Source: Rhodospirillaceae bacterium (lineage in GTDB: Bacteria; Pseudomonadota; Alphaproteobacteria; MPNO01; UBA2964). From it: a stretch of 64,000 nt of DNA. Both the position numbers and the translations under genes were made by a program. Positions 28,487-38,183 of this stretch are shown piece by piece (position 1 is the stretch's first letter; the number at the start of each line of letters is the position of its first letter). The stretch is from NCBI GenBank assembly GCA_002709075.1, contig PAPV01000020.1, positions 1 through 64,000 of the forward strand, given 5' to 3'. Below the pieces are notes generated by a model, which ran no database searches, had not been told where the DNA came from, and saw only the letters and a list, made by a program, of their open reading frames with translations.

Positions 28487-29392
28487 ACTTTCAGGCCAGC
28501 GTCGGTGAAGCCAAAGCCATTGGCTTGGCCTTTCAATTATCCATTTCTCGAAAAGTTTATTCACCTCTGTCATCATTAACTCAACATCTTTCCGGTGGTT
28601 GCCGGTCATTGGTTTTGAAATGGGAGAAAAAACTGTCACGCGAAACTTACAGGCGCTTATTCTTTCAAGTTTTATAGGAATTGCGGGACATTTGTATTTT
28701 ATTGCTATTTGAGCAAGCGCCGGTGCAGTCATTGCACCCACCCCAAAAAACGGAACTTCAATCCCATCATTCATCTTTTGATCAACTAACATACCTAGTC
28801 TGCGTCCGTCACGTACAAAACTAATTAATTTTTTTGCCCCAACCGGACCTTTTGGAATAATGTCATGATCTTCGAGTCTTCGGAGCCGGCGTAACAAAAA
28901 ATCAACCATTGGGTTATTAGCAGCTCTGTATACTTGCGCATAAGGCACGCCGACTTCGCGTGAAATTAGTGCAAAAAGTTCCCAGTTTGCAAAGTGACCG
29001 GAAAAGTAAATAACTGGCTCGCCCTTCTTACAATACTGGTCTAGATATTCTCTATTAATGATTTCTATTTCACCAGTTTTTGCCCATCGAGCAATTTTCC
29101 TGATATGTGGCATCTCTCCAACAACCCGGCCAAGATTACCCCACATCTCAAAAATTACTTTTTTAGTTTCATCCTCAGTCAAATAGGGCATAGCAATTAG
29201 TAAATTCTTTTTAGCCCTTTTGTTTATCTTCAGCCTCGGACCTACTTTTTGAGCGATCCAACATCCCAGACCTGATGCACTTTTGATAGGTAAAGTACAA
29301 AAAACTGAGAAAAGAAGCAGTGCTCCCAGCGCTTCTAGAGAATAGCGGATGTAGCGAATGACGGATTTAGTTTTGATTTTTATTTTTGCCAT
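28484..29392 (-). CDS. LpxL/HtrB-like lipid A acyltransferase
   Basis: 302-residue inner-membrane acyltransferase adding a secondary acyl chain to Kdo-lipid A. An N-terminal hydrophobic segment (about 20-35) anchors it. The catalytic HxxxxE motif is GHFANWE with His133 and Glu138, and GMLVDQKMNDGIEVPFFG is the second family block. It overlaps lpxK by 13 bases, and msbA, waaA and lpxK lie upstream, which supports the lipid A role. LpxL and LpxM cannot be told apart by eye. Confidence 0.9.
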   Translation of the reverse strand: MAKIKIKTKSVIRYIRYSLEALGALLLFSVFCTLPIKSASGLGCWIAQKVGPRLKINKRAKKNLLIAMPYLTEDETKKVIFEMWGNLGRVVGEMPHIRKIARWAKTGEIEIINREYLDQYCKKGEPVIYFSGHFANWELFALISREVGVPYAQVYRAANNPMVDFLLRRLRRLEDHDIIPKGPVGAKKLISFVRDGRRLGMLVDQKMNDGIEVPFFGVGAMTAPALAQIAIKYKCPAIPIKLERISACKFRVTVFSPISKPMTGNHRKDVELMMTEVNKLFEKWIIERPSQWLWLHRRWPES

Positions 29393-30351
29393 ATTTTTAA
29401 AAAATTCTTTAAAAATATTTTATCGAAGTTTGGGTCAATCCATTCGATTTCTATTTTCAGTACATTTATGGAAGATCGGAAGTGACCTGGTATACGAACG
29501 AAATCCTTTTCGGTAGTAATAAGAGATGCTTTGCATTGTTCTGATATAGTTAACAATTCTTCAAGCTCGGAATGGGTGAAGTGGTGATGATCAGGAAATT
29601 CACGCTCTAATATAAGGTCACACGAAAATTTTCTTAGTGTATCAAAAAACTTTTTTGGTCTACCTATCCCTGCAAAAGCGACAAATTTTTCCCCTTGTAA
29701 TCCGGCAATATTTGCTGGTTGCATTCTTGCCTTTAAAATAGGTAGATTAATGTTTTGTGTGATTGACTGAGTATCATCCCCAATTAATACTATTGCATCT
29801 GCTCTCTTAATTCCGGAATTTATGTCCTCACGCAGTGGTCCAGCAGGTATAACTCGTCCGTTACCGAAACCAGTCTCTCCATCAATAACAAGAAGAGAGA
29901 GGTCTTGTTTTAAAGAAAGGTTTTGAAATCCATCATCCATAATTAAAAAATCTGCTCCGGCCGCACAGGCTAATGCTGCACTGGAAGCCCTATTTGCACC
30001 AATCCAAACTGGTGCAATGTTTGAGAGCAAAAGTGGTTCGTCACCAACATCTCTTGCAGTGTGGTGGCTGGGGTCAACTTGAGTAGGTTTTTTTAAATTA
30101 CCTCCATAGCCTCTGGTTAAAAAATGTGGAATATAACCAGCGCGTTTTAATTTTTGGCCTATAGAAATTGCAACCGGTGTCTTTCCAGACCCACCTATAT
30201 TTAAATTGCCAACGCAAAGAACTGGGACAGGCGCTGTAATAGGATGATGCAGAGGCTTGGATATGACCCTTATGCTGTTATAAACCCAACTAACCGGAAC
30301 AAGAAAAGATGACAAAGGACCTCTTTGATCCCAGAATTTAGGAGGAAACAT
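29380..30351 (-). CDS. lpxK: tetraacyldisaccharide 4'-kinase
   Basis: Phosphorylates the 4' position of the lipid A disaccharide precursor at the inner membrane. The 323-residue protein has a membrane-associated N-terminus and Walker A GGSGKTP (53-59). The block LIMDDGFQNLSLKQDL and the C-terminal FPDHHHFTHSELEEL are typical. It overlaps waaA by 14 bases and the LpxL-like gene by 13, showing a compact operon. Confidence 0.95.
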   Translation of the reverse strand: MFPPKFWDQRGPLSSFLVPVSWVYNSIRVISKPLHHPITAPVPVLCVGNLNIGGSGKTPVAISIGQKLKRAGYIPHFLTRGYGGNLKKPTQVDPSHHTARDVGDEPLLLSNIAPVWIGANRASSAALACAAGADFLIMDDGFQNLSLKQDLSLLVIDGETGFGNGRVIPAGPLREDINSGIKRADAIVLIGDDTQSITQNINLPILKARMQPANIAGLQGEKFVAFAGIGRPKKFFDTLRKFSCDLILEREFPDHHHFTHSELEELLTISEQCKASLITTEKDFVRIPGHFRSSINVLKIEIEWIDPNFDKIFLKNFLKIWQK

Positions 30352-31630
30352 TTTTAGGAGTCACAGTGGTTTTTGGGATGTAGGGCAAAATTAAATCTAC
30401 TACCCGTGTGAGCACATCTTCTTGTGTCCTTACCACTTGACGTGCTCTATCAGTTTGGGCAAGTCGTAAATCATCATTCCCAAGGAGCAAAATTAGTGCG
30501 TTAGCTAATTCCTCTGCATTTCTAACCTTCCTTGCTGATTCTGTTTTAAGTAATTGATCAGTAATATATGCGAAATTAAAGGTATGGGGTCCAAAGATAA
30601 CAGCGCTGTCAAGTTTGGCAGCTTCAAGCATATTTTGGCCACCGTGCGGAACCAAGGATCCGCCGATGAATGAAACCGGAGCGACCCTGTAAAATAGCCC
30701 AAGTTCACCAACGGTATCTACAATATATATATCACTGTCATCTTTAATTAAATCACCTTTTGATCTTCTGGCTTGATTTAGCTTTGCTGTTTCGGCGAGA
30801 GATGCGATTTTTCGTCCTTGCGACGGATGCCTGGGTGCAATTATAGTTAACAAGTTTGGAAATCTTTTTTTTGCGATACTATGTACCCTGAGAATGATTA
30901 CTTCCTCGCCTGGATGAGTGCTAGTTGCAAGCCATATATAACGAGTTCCAATTGATTGTGATAGAAACCTTATGTTACTTTTGCTAGCAGGTAGAGGAGG
31001 CGCGGCAAATTTCAGGTTTCCCGGCGTCACCACTTTTGAAGCCCCCAATGCGATTAATTTTTCTGCATCAGTGGGACTTTGTGCCATACAAAGACAAAAG
31101 CAATTGAGCAAAGATTTTATTGTTTTTGGAAAAGGTTTCCAGCCACGATATGAGCCAATTGATATCCGTGCATTAATTAAAATCATTGGCAAATTTCTAT
31201 TGTGTCCCATTGTCAATAGGTTTGGCCATATTTCTGACTCAACCCAGAGAGCAAGGTCAGGTCTCCAATAATTTAGAAAATTATTTACCCACCCGGGTTG
31301 ATCTATCGGAACAAATTGATGAAAGGCTCTCTCTGGTAAACGTTCCTGTAAAATAATAGCAGAGCTGACTGTGCCTGTTGTGACTAAATAGTTACATTCT
31401 AAACAGGTATCGTGCAACTTATTAATTAACGGAAGTACAGATATTGCTTCCCCAACGCTGGCGGCGTGTATCCAGATTAACAAACCAGACGCACGGTTTT
31501 TCGATGGCACCCCCCTTCGCTCTGATAACCTCATTGCATCTTCCTTACCTAAAGCACAACGAATTTTAAGTAGCGAGTTTATCAGCGGTTTCGCTAAAGT
31601 TGTTACAACGTAGTAAGTTGAGAGAATCAT
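30338..31630 (-). CDS. waaA: 3-deoxy-D-manno-octulosonic acid (Kdo) transferase
   Basis: Transfers Kdo from CMP-Kdo to lipid IVA. The 430-residue GT-B enzyme has an N-terminal anchor, then RLSERRGVP and WIHAASVGE (53-61) with the probable catalytic Glu61. GGSLVPHGGQNMLEAA in the C-terminal domain is the sugar-nucleotide-binding block. It starts right after the DUF374 gene with one base between them and overlaps lpxK. Confidence 0.95.
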   Translation of the reverse strand: MILSTYYVVTTLAKPLINSLLKIRCALGKEDAMRLSERRGVPSKNRASGLLIWIHAASVGEAISVLPLINKLHDTCLECNYLVTTGTVSSAIILQERLPERAFHQFVPIDQPGWVNNFLNYWRPDLALWVESEIWPNLLTMGHNRNLPMILINARISIGSYRGWKPFPKTIKSLLNCFCLCMAQSPTDAEKLIALGASKVVTPGNLKFAAPPLPASKSNIRFLSQSIGTRYIWLATSTHPGEEVIILRVHSIAKKRFPNLLTIIAPRHPSQGRKIASLAETAKLNQARRSKGDLIKDDSDIYIVDTVGELGLFYRVAPVSFIGGSLVPHGGQNMLEAAKLDSAVIFGPHTFNFAYITDQLLKTESARKVRNAEELANALILLLGNDDLRLAQTDRARQVVRTQEDVLTRVVDLILPYIPKTTVTPKNVSS

Positions 31631-31631
31631 C

Positions 31632-32339
31632 CTATTTCTTCTCCGATTCTGCCGGTTTAGGTCCTCTAACTCCTAGTCGATTGTCGAGTTCCATGGTGAT
31701 TTGGTTCAGGCCTATCTCTATTGTATTGGTGAAATTTTTTATATCGGTGGCATCCGAGTCTGGAGGCACGTATACTGGATCACCCCATTTAACAATACCA
31801 GTAGCGAATGGAAACGGAATCATTAATCTGTCCCAACTAGAAAATAGCCAGGATGGTGTTGCAGAATAGGTAAGAGGTACAATAGGTACTCCAGAAATTT
31901 TTGCAGCTTCAACGACGCCTTTTTTTGCACGCATTCGAGGGCCTCTTGGCCCATCTGGAGTAATACCTGTGCACTCTCCTTTTTTTAGTGACCGAAGCAG
32001 TTGTCGCAGGACTTTGCTACCTCCGCGAGTTGTGGAACCAGAAATTGTCGAAATACCAAGATGTTTTACGGTGCCAGAAATTAGTTGTCCATCAGGGTGC
32101 TCGGAAATAACCATATTAAATGGACGTTCAAAATGCCATGCAGTAGCAGACATAAATAAGCGCCCATGCCAAAATGCGACAATAAAAGGTTGTTTATTGC
32201 ACAATAAATTTGTGGGTATGTCACCTCGCTCTACAGACCATTTTCCAGTGCATTTTAGAAACTTTATATACGTAGAGAGTGTCCAGCAGATCATCCTCCT
32301 TACTAGTAATGTTCGCAAAACTTGTTTTCCAATTTTCAT
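31632..32339 (-). CDS. DUF374 lysophospholipid acyltransferase-family protein
   Basis: 235-residue protein; ATG at 32339, 3 bases after the msbA stop. It has IVAFWHGRLFM in place of the HxxxxD site and GITPDGPRGPRM, the DUF374 signature. In Alphaproteobacteria this gene regularly precedes waaA and is thought to act on lipid A or a related lipid; the reaction is not established. Operon position between msbA and waaA supports an envelope-lipid role. Confidence 0.88.
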   Translation of the reverse strand: MKIGKQVLRTLLVRRMICWTLSTYIKFLKCTGKWSVERGDIPTNLLCNKQPFIVAFWHGRLFMSATAWHFERPFNMVISEHPDGQLISGTVKHLGISTISGSTTRGGSKVLRQLLRSLKKGECTGITPDGPRGPRMRAKKGVVEAAKISGVPIVPLTYSATPSWLFSSWDRLMIPFPFATGIVKWGDPVYVPPDSDATDIKNFTNTIEIGLNQITMELDNRLGVRGPKPAESEKK

Positions 32340-32342
32340 CAA

Positions 32343-34166
32343 TCAGCCGTTGATTGGAGTGGAATTAGATTGTTCTTGATTTTTTTGGTCAGCAAATTGA
32401 ACGGCATACAACTTCGCGTATGGCCCGCTACATTTTAAAAGTTCTAAGTGCGTGCCTGTTTCAACAATGCGACCATTATCCATAACATAAATTCTATCAG
32501 CATTTGTAACTGTAGAGAGACGATGCGCTATAACAATGGTTGTCCGGTTTCTTGTCAATTTGTTTATTGCCCTTTGCACTTGCCGTTCTGTTTCACTGTC
32601 CAGCGCGGATGTTGCTTCATCCAATAACAAGATTGGTGCGTTTTTTAACATAGCACGTGCTATTGCAATACGCTGCTGCTGACCTCCTGATAGCCTGAGT
32701 CCCCTGCCACCAACATGCGTTTCGTAGGATTTTTCAAGGTTGGTAATAAAGTTATGTGCATCAGCGCCCTTGGCAGCAGAAATTATATCTTTTTCGGTTG
32801 CTCCTGCGCGTCCATATAATATGTTTGCACGCACAGTATCGTCGAACAAAGTAATATCTTGGGTAACTAGTGCAATGTTTGATCTGAGGCTCTCTAATGT
32901 CAGATCGCGAATGTCATATCCATCAATCGAAATCTTACCCCTTGTGCAATCATAAAATCTGGGAATTAAATTAAGAATAGTTGATTTTCCAGCGCCGGAG
33001 GGGCCAACTAAAGCGACTGTTTCCCCAGGCAGAACTTCAATGTTAATGTCCAATAGTGCATCTTGTCCTTTTTTGTATTGGAATCCAACATTTTTCAGTT
33101 TTATAATCCCTGTTACATGCCCAAGGTTTTTGGATGTTTTTGAATTGCGAATATTCGGTTCTTGGTCGATTAAATCGAAAATACGTTGAGCAGCCGCAAG
33201 ACCTTCTTGTAAATTGGCATTGAGATTTGCTAGACGTTTCATGGGTTCATATGCAAGCAAAAGAGCGGTAATGAATGAGAAGAAAGTGCCGGGTGTAGTC
33301 TCGCCTCCTAAAACTTGACTGCCCCCATAAAAAATCACAATAGCAATCGCTATTCCCCCGAGCGTCTCCATAATAGGATGTGAAATAGACCTTACCCGGG
33401 CTGCTTTATTCACTAGGTTAAAAATTGTCTCAATAATATTACCGGCACGGTCGATCTCATATTTTTCCATGCCATATGCTCTTACGTGTCGGGCTCCCCG
33501 GAAAGTTTCATCCAATAGAGTTGTCAATTCTCCCATTTGCACCTGCGTGTTTGCGGAGACTTTCCGCATGCGTCGACCTAACCGGACGATAGGAAATATA
33601 GCGACGGGAAACACAAAAAATGCAATTAATGCTAAAAGCCAATCGCGCTCAAACATTACAATGATCAGGAATATTACCGTAAGTGCATCTCGGGCAATTC
33701 CAGTCAAGGCATTAGACACGGCGGCGCGTAACAAATTTGCATCATTATTAAAACGGGAAATTAATTTTCCTGTAGAGGTTGACGTGAAATATGAAATATC
33801 TGCTTTCATGAGGTGAGCAAACATTAGCATTTGTACCCTTGAAATTATTTTCTGGCCGATATAATTCATCGTCACAGATTGGCCGTAGGTAGCCAATCCT
33901 TTAACAATAGCTACGATTAGTACTATCAATGGAATTAACCAAAGCATTGTTTGATCTCGTTCTAAGAAGACTTTATCTAGCATTGGTTGCATTAACCATG
34001 CGTTTGTAGCTGTAGCAGCAGCCACTAACCCCATGCATAAGACTGCGAAGGCTAACCTTTTTAAATAAGGGCGAACATGCTCCCGAACCAACCGGGATAC
34101 AAGGGATGGAGTAGAACTTCTTTCTTTTAATGAGGTCCCTTCTTTACTGGAGATTTGTTTTTTCAT
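32343..34166 (-). CDS. msbA: ABC transporter, lipid A flippase MsbA-like
   Basis: 607-residue half-transporter with fused six-helix membrane domain and ATPase. I used the ATG at 34166 (MKKQISS...) with GAGG 9 bases upstream; a GTG at 34223 is in frame but has no clear site. The ATPase has Walker A GPSGAGKST, signature LSGGQQQRIAIARAML, Walker B ILLLDEATSALD and the switch His in AHRLST. It is followed directly by DUF374-waaA-lpxK, so flipping of lipid A core is likely. Confidence 0.92.
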   Translation of the reverse strand: MKKQISSKEGTSLKERSSTPSLVSRLVREHVRPYLKRLAFAVLCMGLVAAATATNAWLMQPMLDKVFLERDQTMLWLIPLIVLIVAIVKGLATYGQSVTMNYIGQKIISRVQMLMFAHLMKADISYFTSTSTGKLISRFNNDANLLRAAVSNALTGIARDALTVIFLIIVMFERDWLLALIAFFVFPVAIFPIVRLGRRMRKVSANTQVQMGELTTLLDETFRGARHVRAYGMEKYEIDRAGNIIETIFNLVNKAARVRSISHPIMETLGGIAIAIVIFYGGSQVLGGETTPGTFFSFITALLLAYEPMKRLANLNANLQEGLAAAQRIFDLIDQEPNIRNSKTSKNLGHVTGIIKLKNVGFQYKKGQDALLDINIEVLPGETVALVGPSGAGKSTILNLIPRFYDCTRGKISIDGYDIRDLTLESLRSNIALVTQDITLFDDTVRANILYGRAGATEKDIISAAKGADAHNFITNLEKSYETHVGGRGLRLSGGQQQRIAIARAMLKNAPILLLDEATSALDSETERQVQRAINKLTRNRTTIVIAHRLSTVTNADRIYVMDNGRIVETGTHLELLKCSGPYAKLYAVQFADQKNQEQSNSTPING

Positions 34167-34423
34167 TTTATTAATCCTCAGTCTTGTCCTGATAACATCG
34201 GGTGATGGGTCAAGCAAATGCACTGCAACGTATGGGTATTTGGATGGATCAGTTTTAAATAAAACTCTTTAATTGTTAATTTGTTCTTTTGTATAAAAAC
34301 AGATAACAAAAAATGAAACGATTATCCATTTTGATTCAATGTTGTAGGAAAATGAAGATTTTCGACAACAAAACTAACTTTCAGGACACTGAAATTTTTG
34401 CAACTTATTTACGTTCACATTGA
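34167..34423. other. intergenic region between pmbA and msbA
   Basis: About 257 bases of AT-rich sequence on the msbA side of pmbA. It contains an imperfectly useful inverted repeat AGTTTTA/TAAAACT near 34250 but no coding frame or RNA. The spacing suggests that msbA has its own promoter here rather than being read from pmbA. Confidence 0.4.
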
Positions 34424-35767
34424 TCAGGCCCCAGCAACTGTCATGGCATCAACCCGAATTGAGGGCGCATCTACCCCCAGGCGGAAATTGAGATCGCTTG
34501 CGGGGGTCATATTTGAAAACATTGTTTTGAGATTGCCTGCAATAGTCATTTCGCTAACTGGACATGTCACTTCGCCGTTTTCAATCCAGAAACCCGATGC
34601 TCCGCGACTGTAATCCCCAGTTACTCCATTGACCCCCATGCCGATCAACTCAGTTATGTAAAATCCCTCAGTAATATTTTCTATTAGATCATGAGGTGAC
34701 TTACTTCCGGGCTCCATCCAAACGTTGGTTGCTGCAGGTAGCGGAGGCGCCCCGACGCCCCTTGATGCATTTCCTGTGCTTGATAGTCCAAGTTTTCTTG
34801 CAGATGAGAGGTCCATAATCCAAGTATTCAACTTGCCTTTTTCAACCAAAACTTTTCTTCCAGTGGGCAATCCCTCTCCATCAAATGGTTTCGAGCGGAG
34901 GCCTCGTTTACGAAGCGGATCTTCTACAACTGATACGCACTGCGGAAAGATTTTTTGATTTATTTCCTCCTTAAGAAAAGAAGTTCCACGAGCTATAGCG
35001 TTTCCATTTATGGCAGCTAAAAGATGTTGTATTAATCCTCCAGATACTCGTGGATCAAAAATTACCGGCATTTGTTTGGTTTTTTTCTTTTTTGGATTAA
35101 GTCGTTTTACTGCTCGTAGCCCGGCAGTTTTGCCTATACCTGATGGCGAGGGCAAGTCATTGGCATGTACAGCAGTAGCAAAATTATAGTCGCGTTCCAT
35201 CGCAGTACCCTCTCCGGCTACAACGGATATTGAAAAGCTGTGATTGGAAACAGAATATGAGCTAGAAAACCCATTTGTTGTAGCTAGGGCAATTTGCGAT
35301 TGTGACCAATTAGCATCTGCCCCCTCGGAGTTTGATACACCCGCTACTGCCCGCGCAGCATCCTCTGCCTCCAAAGCAATATCACGGAGAGAGGCAGTGT
35401 TAGGCTCAATTGGGTCATTAATATCTAGGTCGGGGGATTCAGTTGCTAAATCATCAATATCGGCTATGCCACAGCATGCGTCATCCGGCGCAATTTTTGC
35501 CATAGCTACGCAACGTTGCACCATTTCCGTTAATGCATCGAATGTGTAATCTGTTGAGGATACAACAGCTTGCTTATTTCCTACGAACACTCTTAATCCC
35601 AAATCGTGACTTTCCGCGCGTTCTAATTTTTCAGTTTTTCCTAGCCTAACACCAAATTCTAACGAGACGGACTTCAACATTACCGCATCGGCAGTATCCG
35701 CACCATTGGTCTTGGCCATATGTAATATATTTTCAAGGATGTTTAATGAATCTTGTTCATCAGGCAT
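34424..35767 (-). CDS. pmbA: TldE/PmbA subunit of the TldD/E metalloprotease
   Basis: 447-residue partner subunit of TldD. Typical blocks are VSLEFGVRLGKTEKLERAE, GLRVFVGNKQAVVSSTD, FDPRVSGGLIQHLLAAINGNAI and GVTGDYSRGASGFWIENGE. As in other TldE proteins, no HExxxH motif is present. The TldD/E heterodimer cleaves unfolded peptides and, in some bacteria, processes microcin-type or other peptides. The TldD partner is 5.5 kb away at 41324-42766 on the same strand. Confidence 0.93.
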   Translation of the reverse strand: MPDEQDSLNILENILHMAKTNGADTADAVMLKSVSLEFGVRLGKTEKLERAESHDLGLRVFVGNKQAVVSSTDYTFDALTEMVQRCVAMAKIAPDDACCGIADIDDLATESPDLDINDPIEPNTASLRDIALEAEDAARAVAGVSNSEGADANWSQSQIALATTNGFSSSYSVSNHSFSISVVAGEGTAMERDYNFATAVHANDLPSPSGIGKTAGLRAVKRLNPKKKKTKQMPVIFDPRVSGGLIQHLLAAINGNAIARGTSFLKEEINQKIFPQCVSVVEDPLRKRGLRSKPFDGEGLPTGRKVLVEKGKLNTWIMDLSSARKLGLSSTGNASRGVGAPPLPAATNVWMEPGSKSPHDLIENITEGFYITELIGMGVNGVTGDYSRGASGFWIENGEVTCPVSEMTIAGNLKTMFSNMTPASDLNFRLGVDAPSIRVDAMTVAGA

Positions 35768-35792
35768 AAAATACTATCCTGTTCTTAAATTT

Positions 35793-37280
35793 TTACCAAA
35801 TTGATCTTCCTTTGCCCGGAAGATTTAAATCGTCCCAGATTTGGTTGATTTTATTAATGACTTCTTCGTCCATACGTATCTTTTTCCCCCATTCCCGGAG
35901 TGTTTCGGGGTGTAGTTTAGTAGTAGCATCAATTCCCATCTTTGAACCCAAACCCGAATAAGGTGAGGCAAAGTCAAGATAATCCATTGGAGTGTTTTCG
36001 ATTACAACAGTATCCCGCGATGGGTCCGAATGGGTTGATATAGCCCAAACAACATCGCCCCAATTTCTTGTATTAATATCGTGGTCGACCACAATTACAT
36101 ATTTTGTGTATGTAAATTGTTTAAGGTAAGACCAAACGGCCATCATTATTCGTCTGGCATGGCCAGGATAGGACTTTTTTATTGATAAAATGGCCACTCT
36201 ATATGAACACGCATCAGGTGGCAGCCAAAAATCAACAACTTCTGGAAACTGTTTGGTAAATAGTGGCACGAAAACTTCATTTAGTGCTTCCCCTAACACA
36301 GAAGGTTCATCCGGCGGTCGACCCGTGAAAGTAGAGAGATATATCGGGTTTTTTCTCATAGTTACTGCGCTTATAGTAAAAACGGGGAAGTCCTCTACTG
36401 CATTGTAGAATCCCGTGTGATCACCGTAGGGACCCTCAGGCGCTCGTTTAGAGAATGACACATGCCCTTCCAATATTATTTCTGCATTTGCCGGCACTTT
36501 CAATGGAACAGTCTTGCATTCGACCAATGAGAGTTTATTTCCCCGCAACAAGCCGGCAAATTCGTATTCAGATATTTTTTCTGGGATCGGCGCGACAGCA
36601 GCAATAATGGTTCCAGGGTCGGCTCCAATAGTGACAGCGGCGGGTAAATCCTCTCTGTCCTCTGCAGCATGAGAATATGCAGCGGCTCCTCCGCGATGCT
36701 GCAACCATCTCATGAGAGTTTGATTCCTTCCGATTAATTGCATTCGGTAAATCCCCAGATTTGTTTGACCCTTGCTTTTTGTCGAAACCAGGGGCCAGGT
36801 TATTAGTGGTGAGGGCTCACCTGGCCAACAACTTTGTACAGGAAATTTATTTAAATCAATTTGATCTCCTGTTAACACCACTTCTTGGCACGGCGCGTGC
36901 TTGAGTGTACGTGGTTTCATGGCTAGAACTGGTTTTACAAGTGGCAACATGGATATGGCTTCACGAAGCCCATCCGGAGGCTCTGGATGTTGCAGGAATG
37001 CAAGTTGTTCTCCGAAGGATCTCAGATCTTCCTTTTTCCGTCCCATACCGCGAGCAACTCGATTAATAGTTCCAAAAAGATTTACCAAAATGGGAATTTC
37101 GGACTTTTGGCCATCGGCTCGAATAGGATTTTCAAATATTACAGCTGGACCATCTTCGGCTAGAAGTCGGGTTTGTATTTCAGTAATTTCGTAAACTGTA
37201 GAAACAGGTTTTTTGACCCGAACTAATTCGCCGTTAATTTCAAGTGTTTCTATAAAATCTCTTAAGCTGTCGAAAGCCAT
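35793..37280 (-). CDS. ubiD: 4-hydroxy-3-polyprenylbenzoate decarboxylase (canonical UbiD)
   Basis: 495-residue prenylated-FMN decarboxylase of ubiquinone synthesis. Unlike the two island copies it has the canonical blocks WLQHRGGAAAY and EGPYGDHTGFYN, and TNLGIYRMQLIG for cofactor binding. It starts FDSLRDFIETLEINGELVRV, matching known UbiD N-termini. ubiA lies about 0.9 kb away on the same strand, which supports the pathway assignment. UbiX is not in the window. Confidence 0.93.
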   Translation of the reverse strand: MAFDSLRDFIETLEINGELVRVKKPVSTVYEITEIQTRLLAEDGPAVIFENPIRADGQKSEIPILVNLFGTINRVARGMGRKKEDLRSFGEQLAFLQHPEPPDGLREAISMLPLVKPVLAMKPRTLKHAPCQEVVLTGDQIDLNKFPVQSCWPGEPSPLITWPLVSTKSKGQTNLGIYRMQLIGRNQTLMRWLQHRGGAAAYSHAAEDREDLPAAVTIGADPGTIIAAVAPIPEKISEYEFAGLLRGNKLSLVECKTVPLKVPANAEIILEGHVSFSKRAPEGPYGDHTGFYNAVEDFPVFTISAVTMRKNPIYLSTFTGRPPDEPSVLGEALNEVFVPLFTKQFPEVVDFWLPPDACSYRVAILSIKKSYPGHARRIMMAVWSYLKQFTYTKYVIVVDHDINTRNWGDVVWAISTHSDPSRDTVVIENTPMDYLDFASPYSGLGSKMGIDATTKLHPETLREWGKKIRMDEEVINKINQIWDDLNLPGKGRSIW

Positions 37281-37389
37281 TCGGTCTTGTGTCCCTTTTC
37301 CTATGATTGTAGTTTCAAATCCATAAACAATTCTTTAACTAGAGTATAGGTAAGCTGTAATCTTTTGTTAAACTATGTTATTATAATAC

Positions 37390-38109
37390 ATGGTTTCTAA
37401 TGAAGTTCTTCACGCTCTTTCATATCCATTCCAGATTCCGAGTAATTCATTTATTTTAAAAGATAACAGCGTTTACTCGGTAAAACAAAATGGTGATATT
37501 TTGCAACGGACTGGTTTTCCCGTGTTGGCTGCTGGCTCTAACCAGTCAGTAGAGCAATTAGCTCGAAAATACAGTGATTTAATTGATGTGGGCGAAATTT
37601 TTGCTGAACGCGGGTTGCTTTATAATTTCGATACAGTGTATGCCGCGGACGTAACAGCATATGGATCTGTACCAGCTACCTTTCAAGCTTCCCCTGGAAC
37701 CTCGGTGAAAGTATTTTTGTTGTGGCTTTCAGAAAATCAGTTGCTTCGTATGCATGAAACTGAGAAAAACTATTTTTTTGATCGATTGCTTAATATAGAA
37801 GTAAAAACGGAATTCGGTATCACTCTTCATGAAGCTTATGCATATTCCTCGCGGAATGGATGTCTTAATTACAACGGTAAACCAATAGCTTTGGCCGAAA
37901 TTCCTGCGTTGGATTTTTGTTTTTCTAGAGTTTATCAGAAAAGAGCTCAGGAAATATTACGCGATCGTGTTATTCCAAAAGTTTCTTTAAATCAATTCGT
38001 TACTATAAATATCAATAACGCAGCTAAAAGAGGAGATTGCGTAAATATTATAAAAAAAGACGCTATCCCCCTCCAATTTGAGCGGGAGCTCGTCGCTGAA
38101 CTCAAATAA
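37390..38109 (+). CDS. unknown protein, possibly gamma-glutamylcyclotransferase-like
   Basis: 239-residue cytoplasmic protein of no family I can name firmly. VLAAGSNQSVEQLARKY (45-61) resembles the YGSN loop of gamma-glutamylcyclotransferase folds, VTAYGSVPATFQASPGT (88-104) could match the next strand, and MHETEKNYFF (121-130) supplies a candidate catalytic Glu. The C-terminal half does not look familiar. It sits between minus-strand ubiD and ubiA but on the opposite strand, so it is not in their operon. Confidence 0.6.
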   Translation: MVSNEVLHALSYPFQIPSNSFILKDNSVYSVKQNGDILQRTGFPVLAAGSNQSVEQLARKYSDLIDVGEIFAERGLLYNFDTVYAADVTAYGSVPATFQASPGTSVKVFLLWLSENQLLRMHETEKNYFFDRLLNIEVKTEFGITLHEAYAYSSRNGCLNYNGKPIALAEIPALDFCFSRVYQKRAQEILRDRVIPKVSLNQFVTININNAAKRGDCVNIIKKDAIPLQFERELVAELK

Positions 38110-38183
38110 CCGGCATCCATTTTTTAGAAATTAGGATTCATAAGTTATTGTAACAGTTGTTTCTTTCCGTATAGTGAAAAAAT

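Noticed and set aside
34167-34223. In-frame GTG at 34223 as msbA start
   Set aside because: No ribosome-binding site is seen there, whereas the ATG at 34166 has GAGG upstream and fits the family.
37382-37387. TATAAT just before the ATG of the unknown gene
   Set aside because: Only two bases separate it from the start codon and no -35 lies at the right distance, so it cannot be a normal -10 for this gene.
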